From the NCBI GenBank assembly GCA_046329195.1, contig JAXLVB010000002.1, positions 868,001-932,000 on the forward strand: a stretch of 64,000 bases of DNA, given 5' to 3'. Origin of the DNA: JAXLVB01 sp046329195 (lineage in GTDB: Bacteria > Bacteroidota > Bacteroidia > Cytophagales > Spirosomataceae). Under the pieces are notes generated by a model. It was not told where the DNA came from and searched no databases. It saw only the letters and a program-made list of their open reading frames with translations. Positions 53,609 through 62,476 of this stretch are shown here, piece by piece. Position numbers and translations under genes: made by a program. Within the stretch, counting starts at the first letter, position 1, and each line of letters begins with the position of its first letter.

Positions 53609-55987
53609 TTATTTAAACCCCACCACCTTCAAATTCACTGTTTTGGGCAACGAATGAGGGGCAACACTAAAAGTTTTTCCTTTTCGGGTAGTAGTTAAGG
53701 TATGAACTTGGTTTTCGTTGGGTAAACAAATACTTCCTTTGGCAGTATCACTCAAACTATAAACCACTAAATCCAGATTCGACCAGTCCAAATCTTTGGT
53801 AGATTGAGCTACTTTCATTTGAGGCAAAATGGTTCCATCTTTAACCATGATTATGGCCTGTAAAGCTCCAGCTTCTACCTGATGCCAGCCTCCGCCGTAT
53901 GCCTTTCCAGTCTGAAAATCAATCCATTGACCTTGGGGCAAATACACGTTCCGTTGACGACTACCTGTTTCAAAAATGGGTGCGATTAACATATCGGAAC
54001 CAAACATATACTCGTTTTCGATTTGCCAAGCGCCAGGGTCTTGCGGAAATTCGATAAACAAAGCTCTTACCATCGGCAAACCTTTTTCCGCAGCCAGTTT
54101 CGACTGCACATAAATGTAAGGCATTAACTTATACTTGGTCTCGATAGTTGTTCTGAAATAATTTTGGAAGTCATCGCCATAATCCCAGGGTTCTTTTGGG
54201 GGCTGACCGTGGCAACGGGTATGCGACGAAAAGATGCCAAAGGGTAACCAACGTCGGTACAAATCTTCGGGTGTACGTTTGGTAAAGCCACCAATATCAT
54301 GGCTCCAAAACGTAAAACCCGACAATCCTAATGATAGCCCGCCTCTTAACTCCGCTTCCATGCCCATATCACTCGACTCGGCATCACCGCCCCAATGGAG
54401 TGGATAGCGTTGACTACCCGCCCAAGTGCTTCTGGCCCAGATGATATGCTCGTTGTTGATTTCTTTGGTAAGGTCCGCTACTGTTTTATTATAGCGCAAC
54501 GGATACAGATTGTGTTCATAAAACCCAGTCCTTCCATTCGCATAAAGGCCGTTGTAAGGAGCCGCTTCGCCAAAATCCACTTTAATGGCACCCACGCCAA
54601 GTTTAAGCAAATTACCTATTTTTTCTCGATACCAAGCCACTGTGTTTGGATTAGTAAAATCTAATACAGCATCTTCAAAAGGCACGTTCCCTTTCGCATT
54701 TTTCACATGTAACCCTTGACTAGTAATTTCTGGAAAAAGCTTGTTTTTAGGCACAAAATAGGGCAACTGCCACAAACACGTTCTGAAGCCTTGGTCTTTT
54801 AAGTCGGCAATCATTTTTTGGGGATCACGAAACCGATTCTTTGAAAATTCATAATCGCATCGCCAATCAGTTTCAAACCAACCCGTATCAAAATGCAATA
54901 CATCAGTAGGAATTCGATTTTCTCGAAGTTTCTTAGCGACATTGCGTCCATCGTCTTCTGAGAAATAGGTAATACGGCTCATCCACAAACCAAACGACCA
55001 AAGAGGCGGCATTTGAGGCTTTCCCGTTAAGTTAGTGTATTCGTCCAAGATGGTTTTGGGCTCTCCCAAAAACACAAAAACATCCAGTGACTCATCGCCA
55101 ATCAAAAGGGCATTAGAAGCGCCATAGGTATTGCCAAAATCACACGTAATGGGCGTAGAAGTGTGCATAAACATACCATAGCCCTTGCTGCTCATGTAAA
55201 ACGGAATCGGCTTGTACATGCCTGGCGTCTCAACGCCGTTTGGATCGCAGGTGTATAGGTTTACTTTCTGTCCGTATTTGTTGAGGCTGGTAAATGATTC
55301 TCCACAACCAAAAATCTTTTCATCAGGTGAAATGGTAAACACAGCGCCCACACTTCGAGAATAATCGGCAGCTCTTCGGACAAAACAAAAAGGCATTACT
55401 GCTGTAAAACCTGCATTATCAGCATTGTGGCGAGTTTTGGTCAACAGTTTGCCATTGGCATCTCTAAACTCGATAGCCCAAGGATTTTCTCTAATAATGA
55501 CTGTTCCATAGGCACCTTTATATTGGTGTCCCCCCTGGATTTTGGAATACACCCATGAATTATCCGTGGCAGGTTCTTTTACCAACATTAAAGAAGGTTC
55601 TTCCGTCTTTACCACTGTACCCGTATTGGCTCGCACCCGCACTGTGTGTGCGCTCACAAACTCTACCGAAAAAGGCAGAACGGGGTCAGCAGCGTACTCA
55701 CGTGCTGGAAACTCATTCTGACCAACTCGACGCAAGCCATGTTGTGTATAGTTAAAGGCATGAGCTGGAAAATACTCTGCTCTTCGCCATTTGAGCAAGC
55801 CTTTACCAGTAGCAGGGTCGAAGCCTGCCAAACTATCCGCCAAAAAATACGTGTTAATGTAGTCTTTAAAATCTTTACTCAGGTCAACAGCTTCGTTCAT
55901 CAAGGTCTGGGTAGATTGGGCTTGTGCCAATGATAAAAAAGCACTCACCCAAGCAGCTAACAGACTGCTTATCATCAATTTACGCAT
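53609..55987 (-). CDS. Secreted GH31 alpha-glycosidase (alpha-xylosidase-like)
   Basis: This exported enzyme has 792 residues, with a signal peptide ending near AQAQS. An N-terminal beta-sandwich precedes the barrel. The nucleophile Asp471 lies in IKVDFGE and the acid/base Asp535 in HWGGDAESS. The segment DVLHFDTGWFETDW and KVDFGEAAP resemble YicI-type alpha-xylosidases, so xyloglucan or another xylose-bearing substrate is likely; alpha-glucosidase activity is possible. It is monocistronic and divergent from the outer-membrane barrel gene. A TAccTTTG -7 box lies upstream. Confidence 0.92.
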   Translation of the reverse strand: MRKLMISSLLAAWVSAFLSLAQAQSTQTLMNEAVDLSKDFKDYINTYFLADSLAGFDPATGKGLLKWRRAEYFPAHAFNYTQHGLRRVGQNEFPAREYAADPVLPFSVEFVSAHTVRVRANTGTVVKTEEPSLMLVKEPATDNSWVYSKIQGGHQYKGAYGTVIIRENPWAIEFRDANGKLLTKTRHNADNAGFTAVMPFCFVRRAADYSRSVGAVFTISPDEKIFGCGESFTSLNKYGQKVNLYTCDPNGVETPGMYKPIPFYMSSKGYGMFMHTSTPITCDFGNTYGASNALLIGDESLDVFVFLGEPKTILDEYTNLTGKPQMPPLWSFGLWMSRITYFSEDDGRNVAKKLRENRIPTDVLHFDTGWFETDWRCDYEFSKNRFRDPQKMIADLKDQGFRTCLWQLPYFVPKNKLFPEITSQGLHVKNAKGNVPFEDAVLDFTNPNTVAWYREKIGNLLKLGVGAIKVDFGEAAPYNGLYANGRTGFYEHNLYPLRYNKTVADLTKEINNEHIIWARSTWAGSQRYPLHWGGDAESSDMGMEAELRGGLSLGLSGFTFWSHDIGGFTKRTPEDLYRRWLPFGIFSSHTRCHGQPPKEPWDYGDDFQNYFRTTIETKYKLMPYIYVQSKLAAEKGLPMVRALFIEFPQDPGAWQIENEYMFGSDMLIAPIFETGSRQRNVYLPQGQWIDFQTGKAYGGGWHQVEAGALQAIIMVKDGTILPQMKVAQSTKDLDWSNLDLVVYSLSDTAKGSICLPNENQVHTLTTTRKGKTFSVAPHSLPKTVNLKVVGFK

Positions 55988-56038
55988 TCGTGTATGGTTA
56001 AGAGGTTAATAATTCAATGCGGTGCATCATCACCTACA

Positions 56039-56094
56039 CAAAGGTACAGCTTGTTTTTATTTTTGAATACCATCTCTACCATTTCGATAGAGAT
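56039..56094 (-). promoter_or_regulatory. GH31 promoter box and upstream palindrome
   Basis: TACCTTTG on the minus strand (56039-56046) is a perfect -7 box, 52 bases before GH31. ATCTCTA-N9-TAGAGAT (56072-56094) is an interrupted palindrome about 40 bases upstream of the likely start site, in the position of an activator or repressor site. Confidence 0.5.
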
Positions 56095-56184
56095 AAAGTT
56101 CTATTTTTTTCAATTGCTATTCAAAAAAATAGAAGGTCTTTAATTCCCCCCAAATTGCGGTAAACAGGCAAAAAACCTAATACG

Positions 56185-56192
56185 TAGTTTTG
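56185..56192 (+). promoter_or_regulatory. -7 box of the outer-membrane barrel gene
   Basis: TAGTTTTG matches TAnnTTTG, 25 bases before the start at 56217. No TTG at the standard -33 spacing is present. Confidence 0.45.
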
Positions 56193-56216
56193 TGGCTATC
56201 TAACCAAGTAATAGCC

Positions 56217-58634
56217 ATGAAAACATTTATTCTCCTATTTCCCTTTCTTTTTATTTTTCAATCTGCTCATTCTCAGACAATTTCAGGCTCTGTAAGTTCT
56301 GAGTTAAAACCAGTTGAATATGCTACTGTCACCCTGCACAGAGCTGTTGACTCCGTTTTTGTCAAAGGCGAAATCACTGATAGTCAAGGTGGTTTTTTGT
56401 TTGAAAACCTCAAAGTAGGGCGTTATTTTTTACGAGTATCGCAAGTAGGATTCGACCCATTTACAAGTCCGTTGTTGGTCATTAATTCAGAAAATCCAAA
56501 AGTTAATCTACCTAACATCCAGTTGATTACAGCCGTCAAAAACCTCAATGAAGTGACTGTTGTGGCTAAAAAGCCCTTTATTGAGCGCAAACTTGACCGC
56601 ACCATCATCAATGTAGAAGGCAGTATTGTGAGCACTGGCAACTCGATTTTAGAAGTACTCGAACGCTCGCCTGGCGTGGTGGTCAATCAAGAAAGTTCTT
56701 TAGCTCTCAGAGGGAAACAAGGAGTTATCGTAATGATTGATGGCAAGCCCACTCCTCTATCAGGCGCTGACTTGCTCAATTATCTCAAAGGCATTCCGTC
56801 GGCCAATATCGAGCGCATTGAAATTGTTACTAATCCCTCAGCCAAATATGATGCGGCTGGCAATGCGGGAATCATTGACATTCGCTTCAAAAAAGACCAA
56901 CGGGAAGGTACTAATGGCAATTATAGCCTGAGTTATGGCCAAGGTCGGTATCGAAAACCGACCCTAAGTGGTAACCTTAATTACCGTAAGAAAAAATGGA
57001 ATTTGTTCGGAAACTACTCCTTTTCGGCGCCCCAACAATACACCATGTTTTACATTAATCGTAAGTTTTTTGACTCAAATCGAGCCACTACTTCCGTATT
57101 TGACCAAACTTCGTACATCAAACAGCCATTATTAAGCCATGTAGGCAAAATTGGAGCTGACCTGAATGTGAGCAAGCAAACAGTGATTGGCGTGATGCTG
57201 AATGCCAACTTTTTGGACCACACCCGAGACGGTTTTACTAATTCAATCATCAGCGAACCAACAGGTGCCTTGCGCTCCACGGCCGAAACCGAAAATTTGT
57301 TGAGCGAACATCGTTACAATGTATTTGGCAATGTAAACTTCAAGCATAGTTTTAAACAAGCTGGTCGTGAGCTAACGATGGATGTAGATTGGGGTAAATT
57401 TGGCGCTGCAACGGGACAAAACTTTGTCACCGATTATTTTAACGATGTTCGAAATCCACTAAACAGCGAAGCCCTCCGCACCGACCAAAACGGCTCCATC
57501 GAAGTAAAATCCGTTAAAGCTGATTATGTACATCCACTCGAAAAAAAGGCAAAATGGGAGGCAGGGATAAAAAGTAGTTTGGTTAAAACCGATAATGACA
57601 TTAAGTTTTTTGATGTGCTGGGTGGCAATGAACAATTAGACACCAAACGTTCCAACCATTTTATTTACTCTGAAAATGTGAATGCTGCATACCTCAACGT
57701 TGCCAAAACCTTTGAAAAGACTGATTTTCAAGCAGGTTTGCGCATGGAACATACCGTAACTAAAGGCGAGCAAGTCACCACTGGCGAAAGCTTTAGTAGA
57801 AATTATGCCTATTTGTTCCCTTCGGTGTTTATCAACCAAAAGCTATCCAAATCACATCAGTTATCCCTATCGTACAGTCGGCGAATAGACCGTCCCAATT
57901 ATCGTCAGTTGAATCCATTCCGAATTTTTGTGGATCCATTCACTTATGTAGTGGGTGACCCAACGCTACGACCTGTCCTATCCAACTCGTTTGAAATGAA
58001 TCATACCTTCAAAGATAAATACGTGACTTCGTTGAGCTATACACAAAGCAAACAAGTGATTACCGACGTGTTTGCACAAGACGATGCGACTAAAATTTCG
58101 TATCAAATTCCTGCTAATTTGCAGGATTTTGACCAAGTCAATTTGGGTGTTACGATACCAGTAGTTTACAAAAAATGGTTCAATTCGAGCATCAATGCAA
58201 GTTTGTACTGGAATCGGTATGACAGTCCCTTGCAAGGGGGTAATTTGGTCAACGAATACACCTCATGGGATATTCGGATGAACAATTCTTTTGTGTTCGG
58301 CACATCGGGTTGGTCGGCAGAGCTCAGTGGGTTTTATCAGGCTCGTAACGCTTGGGGCTTGTTCATTATCAAGAACTTAGCCCAAGTTTCTGCTGGTATT
58401 CAAAAAACCTCCAAAGACCGAAAATCTACCCTCAAGCTTTCGATGACGGATTTATTTTACACCAACCACATCGCAGTGGTTGTCAACTACCAAAACATGG
58501 ATTTCTTCACCGACCGACGCTGGGACTCCAGGGTCTTGACCTTTTCGTTTACCCGTCGGTTTGGAAGTAACACCGTAGCACAAGCTCGCCGCCGAAACAC
58601 TGGAGTCGAGGATGAACGCCGGCGAGCTAATTAA
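56217..58634 (+). CDS. TonB-receptor-like outer-membrane beta-barrel protein
   Basis: From ATG 56217 the protein has 805 residues with a signal peptide ending at AHSQT. A carboxypeptidase-D-like domain (ISGSVSSELKPVEYATVTLH) leads to a plug with NLNEVTVVAKKPFIERKLDRTIINVEGS and LRGKQGVIVMIDGKPTPLSG. These are hallmarks of the outer-membrane beta-barrel family (OMP_b-brl_3) common in Bacteroidota. The C-terminus ends in a charged tail after FSFTRRFG. The ligand is unknown. The frame opens 9 codons earlier, over the promoter. Confidence 0.88.
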   Translation: MKTFILLFPFLFIFQSAHSQTISGSVSSELKPVEYATVTLHRAVDSVFVKGEITDSQGGFLFENLKVGRYFLRVSQVGFDPFTSPLLVINSENPKVNLPNIQLITAVKNLNEVTVVAKKPFIERKLDRTIINVEGSIVSTGNSILEVLERSPGVVVNQESSLALRGKQGVIVMIDGKPTPLSGADLLNYLKGIPSANIERIEIVTNPSAKYDAAGNAGIIDIRFKKDQREGTNGNYSLSYGQGRYRKPTLSGNLNYRKKKWNLFGNYSFSAPQQYTMFYINRKFFDSNRATTSVFDQTSYIKQPLLSHVGKIGADLNVSKQTVIGVMLNANFLDHTRDGFTNSIISEPTGALRSTAETENLLSEHRYNVFGNVNFKHSFKQAGRELTMDVDWGKFGAATGQNFVTDYFNDVRNPLNSEALRTDQNGSIEVKSVKADYVHPLEKKAKWEAGIKSSLVKTDNDIKFFDVLGGNEQLDTKRSNHFIYSENVNAAYLNVAKTFEKTDFQAGLRMEHTVTKGEQVTTGESFSRNYAYLFPSVFINQKLSKSHQLSLSYSRRIDRPNYRQLNPFRIFVDPFTYVVGDPTLRPVLSNSFEMNHTFKDKYVTSLSYTQSKQVITDVFAQDDATKISYQIPANLQDFDQVNLGVTIPVVYKKWFNSSINASLYWNRYDSPLQGGNLVNEYTSWDIRMNNSFVFGTSGWSAELSGFYQARNAWGLFIIKNLAQVSAGIQKTSKDRKSTLKLSMTDLFYTNHIAVVVNYQNMDFFTDRRWDSRVLTFSFTRRFGSNTVAQARRRNTGVEDERRRAN

Positions 58635-58670
58635 GATAAGACCTAACTCGCTGGCATCCAACCAACTCTT

Positions 58671-59780
58671 TTATTTCTTTGTCCCAATCACCGCATAAAA
58701 AGCTGGCTTGGGTTGGTTGTTTCTGTCAAAAAGTAAAGGATAATTGGTTCGGCCACGAACTGGCCAGTTGTTTAGCCATGTATTGGCGTCGTTAAGACCC
58801 CAAAATGTCACTCGGGTTACTTTGTCTTTGTGCTTCAAAAATAAGTTGAAAAGGGCTGCATAATCTGCCGCCAATTGTTGCTGAACGCTATCAGGCAAGC
58901 CCGCCGTATAGGGGTTGAGTTCTGCGTTGTTTGTCATTCGTTGGTTAACATCAGCGCCTTGAAAGTTGCGAGGAAGCACTTCAATGTCCAGTTCCGTAAA
59001 CATCACTTTCATACCCAAGGCCGCATATTGGAGAATACTTTCTTCAATGTCTTTGAAAGGAACTTTACCTACATGCCAATGCCCCTGAATGCCAACCCCG
59101 TCAATGCGTGCCCCCGAAGCTTTGATTTTTTTGATGATAGCAATACATCCAGCTCGCTTGGCGGGTTGTTCGTTGTTATAGTCGTTGTAATACAACTCGG
59201 TGTTTGGCGAAGCCTCTTGCGCTAATCGAAAGGCTTCAGCAAGATACCCGTCGCCAAGATTATCTAAAAACACCGTTTTCCGCAACGTACCGTCTTCGTT
59301 GAGTGCCTCATTAACCACATCCCACGAAAACACCTTCCCCTTGTAGCGGCCAGCCACGGTTTTAATATGCTCGGTAAAAAAGGTTTGGATGGAATCCTTG
59401 CTATGGATAGTGCGAATAAAAGTAGGCAATTGGCTATGCCAAATCAGCGTATGGCCGTTGATTTTGAGGTTATACTTTTTGCCAAATTCTACCAATTTAT
59501 CGGCCAAGTCAAAATTGTACGTATCCCAGCGAGGATGAATCAAGGCCGATTTCATGATGTTCTCTGGCGTTGCCATGTTAAATTGCCGTGCAATAAACTC
59601 CGTAATTTGAGGGTCTTTTTCCTCAATTTGGGCGTTGTTCATGGCCAAACCAATTCCAAAATCTGATTTAAACGTTTCTTTCAGCGATGGAATGGTCTGA
59701 AAGGATTCCGTTGTCATTGAGAGGTGGGTCATTAATAACGTGACCACTCCAACAAGGAGGTAAACGATTCTTATTTTCAT
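58671..59780 (-). CDS. Secreted GH10 endo-beta-1,4-xylanase
   Basis: The protein has 369 residues with an N-terminal signal or anchor. The GH10 barrel shows INGHTLIWHSQLP, FSWDVVNEAL with the acid/base Glu158, YYNDYNNE, GIQGHWHV and MFTELDIEV with the nucleophile Glu263. It cuts the xylan backbone. It is convergent with the outer-membrane barrel gene, 36 bases away. No carbohydrate-binding module is present. The enolase-superfamily gene lies 165 bases upstream on the same strand. Confidence 0.95.
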   Translation of the reverse strand: MKIRIVYLLVGVVTLLMTHLSMTTESFQTIPSLKETFKSDFGIGLAMNNAQIEEKDPQITEFIARQFNMATPENIMKSALIHPRWDTYNFDLADKLVEFGKKYNLKINGHTLIWHSQLPTFIRTIHSKDSIQTFFTEHIKTVAGRYKGKVFSWDVVNEALNEDGTLRKTVFLDNLGDGYLAEAFRLAQEASPNTELYYNDYNNEQPAKRAGCIAIIKKIKASGARIDGVGIQGHWHVGKVPFKDIEESILQYAALGMKVMFTELDIEVLPRNFQGADVNQRMTNNAELNPYTAGLPDSVQQQLAADYAALFNLFLKHKDKVTRVTFWGLNDANTWLNNWPVRGRTNYPLLFDRNNQPKPAFYAVIGTKK

Positions 59781-59945
59781 GTAGAAAGTTAGTTAATGCT
59801 TAAACGAGTTTTTAACGATGTAATGATTGTTTTGAATAAACAAATAAAGCCTTTAATATACAGACTTCATCTTAATATTCGTGTTACTTCGGTGTACCAA
59901 TTCATGAAAAAATTAAACACCACCTGCCATTAGCTGACTGGTTGA

Positions 59946-61220
59946 TCATTCAAAAAATGGCACCCCTGGGGTAGCATACTTTTTCATAGCTTCTTCGTTG
60001 ATTTCTACACCAATACCTGGCACATCTCGTACTTTGATAAAGCCGTTTTTCTCAACCATTTCCCCCTCAAACTTTACGATTTCCTTAAACATGGGGTCTT
60101 TATGAAAATAAATCTGCCATTCCATAATCATAAAGTTTGGCACTGAAGCACAAACGTGTGCACAAGCCATAGCACCTAAGTACGAAGCCACCATGTGCGG
60201 AGCAAATGGCACATAATAAAGGTTAGCTAAATTGGCAATCCGCTGTCCTTCACCCAAACCACCGCACTTTTGCAGGTCAGGCATAATTATATCAACGGCC
60301 CCATCTTCGAGTAATGGTCTGAAACCATACGCTAAATAATGGTTTTCTCCTGCACAGATTGGCGTCGAAGTTGACTGTGTGATTTTTTTATAGGCATCTT
60401 TATTTTCAGCTGGTATTGGTTCTTCAAGCCACATCAAATTCAACGGTTCTAAAAGTTTGGCCACCCGTTCGCCAGTGGTAGCATCGTACCGACCGTGCAT
60501 ATCGGCACAGATGTCTATGTTAGGGCCTACTTCTTTTCTGGCTGCTGCCATTTGGTCGTACATACGTTGAAGTTCCCCATTGCTTGCCGTCCAGTTGAAG
60601 CGGTCATACTTATTAGGGTCATTGGCTTGGTCTAAATCAAATTTTACGGCAGTAAATCCCATATTAACAGCCTCACGGGCTGCTTTTGCAAAGTCTTCGG
60701 GCTTTGGCAATTGGTTCTGATAAAGTGCAGTATCCATATAAACTCTTACAGAATCCCTAAATTTCCCACCCAATAGCTGGTACACAGGCAGGCCAAGTGC
60801 CTTGCCTGCCACATCCCAAAGAGCCGTTTCGATAGCCGTAAGCACTGATATAAACATACCCGCTTGCGCCCCCTCAAAGAACCCTGACTTGCGAATGCTC
60901 TCAAAAAGACGATTTACATTCAATGGATTTTGGCCCTTAATCCGCTGCCCCATACTCTTTACGAGATGGTAAGTACCTGGGGTGGCATCAACCCCTTCGC
61001 CATGACCAATGATGTCTTGGTTGGTGTATATTTTAACGAACAGGCTATGCCCCCCTCGAATATAGCCCGCTTTTACATCGGTGATTTTTAAATTGGAGGG
61101 GATCGAGCTTTTAGGAGTTCGGTCAATGGCATTTTGGTACTCACTACCAAAACTAAATAAGGGAGATGTAGCCAGAGCAGAGCTAATTGCTGCTTTTTGG
61201 AAAAAATTTCTTCTATTCAC
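59946..61220 (-). CDS. Exported enolase-superfamily sugar-acid dehydratase
   Basis: This protein of 424 residues belongs to the mandelate racemase / muconate lactonizing group. Metal ligands are Asp240 (ICADMHGRYD), Glu266 (MWLEEP) and Glu292 (CAGENHY). Lys193 (TAVKFDLD) and His342 (FAPHMV) are candidate acid/base residues. The DxHGR motif is like that of galactonate-type dehydratases. The N-terminus is a twin-arginine-like signal (NRRNFFQKAAISSALATSPL), so it is probably exported folded with its Mg2+. It follows an exported RraA-like gene by 63 bases; the pair may dehydrate and cleave an aldonate outside the inner membrane (inference). Confidence 0.87.
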   Translation of the reverse strand: MNRRNFFQKAAISSALATSPLFSFGSEYQNAIDRTPKSSIPSNLKITDVKAGYIRGGHSLFVKIYTNQDIIGHGEGVDATPGTYHLVKSMGQRIKGQNPLNVNRLFESIRKSGFFEGAQAGMFISVLTAIETALWDVAGKALGLPVYQLLGGKFRDSVRVYMDTALYQNQLPKPEDFAKAAREAVNMGFTAVKFDLDQANDPNKYDRFNWTASNGELQRMYDQMAAARKEVGPNIDICADMHGRYDATTGERVAKLLEPLNLMWLEEPIPAENKDAYKKITQSTSTPICAGENHYLAYGFRPLLEDGAVDIIMPDLQKCGGLGEGQRIANLANLYYVPFAPHMVASYLGAMACAHVCASVPNFMIMEWQIYFHKDPMFKEIVKFEGEMVEKNGFIKVRDVPGIGVEINEEAMKKYATPGVPFFE

Positions 61221-61283
61221 TGGGTTGTTTGAGGTTTTTGCTTGAAAAGGAGGGTTGTTTTCCTTAGACGGTTGGAAATAGGT

Positions 61284-62231
61284 TTACCAAGTTCTTTCTT
61301 TCAATATTTCCTTTATTTGCTCAGGAGCAACAGGTAATTCATTGATATGGTCTTTCAGCCATTGCGAAAAATCTTTTTCGATATCTTCGGACCATCGGGT
61401 ATCTATTTGACCAGTTGTGTATTTACCTTCTTTCAAGCGTTGATGACTAAATTTATCCCTCAACCTTACTACTTCAGATGATTTTACGACGTCTTCGGCC
61501 AAATGTGGTGGAATGAAGAGTACGCCCCCTTCACGCCCCAGTACCACATCGCCAGGCATACAGGTTGCATTCCCGATTTTGGTTGGCTGATTGATACCAA
61601 CCAGCGTAGTGTTTAACCCACCAGGCGCATTGGGTGAATTAAGGTGGTGGCTTGGATGATAACTCCTAAAAAAGGAAGTAAACCCACCTATCTCTCTCAA
61701 GCCATTCAAATCTCTGATGGCACCTTCGTAGATGATCCCGTTTCCAGTGCGGTTGTAAATGGCGTTTCCAAGGTTATCTCCAATAGTTGGTCCATCTTCA
61801 TAGGCATTAAATTGATCAACAACGTACACATCGCCTTTCACAAGGGTTTCGATTACCCACGTGTTTTGAGCCTTTAAACGACCATCTTGCTTAATTCCTT
61901 TATCGTCTATAGCAGTCTGAATATCAGGCCTTCCAGGGATAAAAATAGCAGTAACTGCTCGCCCAACTAATACGCTGTCAGGATTGATGGTTTGCCAGTT
62001 TCCTTCATATTGGTGACGATAATTTTTATTTCGTAAAACAGCCCAAGCTTCTTCAAGGGTTACTTTTTTCATTCGTTTTAGGATGGCATCGGGTACTTTG
62101 GGGCGGCCATCTGCAAATCGTTCACCCTTCCATTCTCTGGTAAGATGTACTAAATACTCTTTAGAAATCTGTTGGGCTTTAAGTTGGCTTAGGCTTGTCA
62201 TAAGCACTACCAAAAGGAGAATTTTTTTCAT
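61284..62231 (-). CDS. Exported RraA-family protein (aldolase-like)
   Basis: This 315-residue protein has a signal peptide ending at LKAQQ, unusual for RraA proteins. The RraA / HMG-CHA aldolase core has AYEDGPTIGDNLGNAIYNR, GIIYEGAIRDLNGLREIG with the conserved Arg-Asp, and PGDVVLGREGGVLFIPP. In active aldolases of this fold the Asp-Arg-Asp set binds Mg2+ and pyruvate. A C-terminal extension of about 50 residues (SEDIEKDFSQWLKDHINEL) is added. It lies upstream of the exported dehydratase, as an operon. An aldolase or lyase role is inferred from the fold and context. Confidence 0.83.
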   Translation of the reverse strand: MKKILLLVVLMTSLSQLKAQQISKEYLVHLTREWKGERFADGRPKVPDAILKRMKKVTLEEAWAVLRNKNYRHQYEGNWQTINPDSVLVGRAVTAIFIPGRPDIQTAIDDKGIKQDGRLKAQNTWVIETLVKGDVYVVDQFNAYEDGPTIGDNLGNAIYNRTGNGIIYEGAIRDLNGLREIGGFTSFFRSYHPSHHLNSPNAPGGLNTTLVGINQPTKIGNATCMPGDVVLGREGGVLFIPPHLAEDVVKSSEVVRLRDKFSHQRLKEGKYTTGQIDTRWSEDIEKDFSQWLKDHINELPVAPEQIKEILKERTW

Positions 62232-62424
62232 TTTGAAAAGTTAGGTTTAAAAGTTTTTTCCACCATTTTAGCTTGTTAGCAACGAGTTATTTTACTATGT
62301 CAACGCATGTATGCCCCCATAGTTCATCAAAACAAAGGAGGGCTGTAGGACTGGAACCTATTGCACAAGGCGATTGCCAGTAAAATTAAAAGCGGAACGT
62401 GTGTCAGCAATGCTTCATCAATAA

Positions 62425-62459
62425 AAATAAAGGGCTACCAAACCTGATAGCCTTTATTA
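62425..62459 (-). terminator. Imperfect terminator after the SusD-like gene
   Basis: AATAAAGGCTA and TAGCC-CTTTATT pair imperfectly with a T-rich end on the minus strand, just past the stop at 62477. It separates the SusD-like gene from the RraA gene. Confidence 0.6.
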
Positions 62460-62476
62460 AACAAAAAAGTGTGCGT

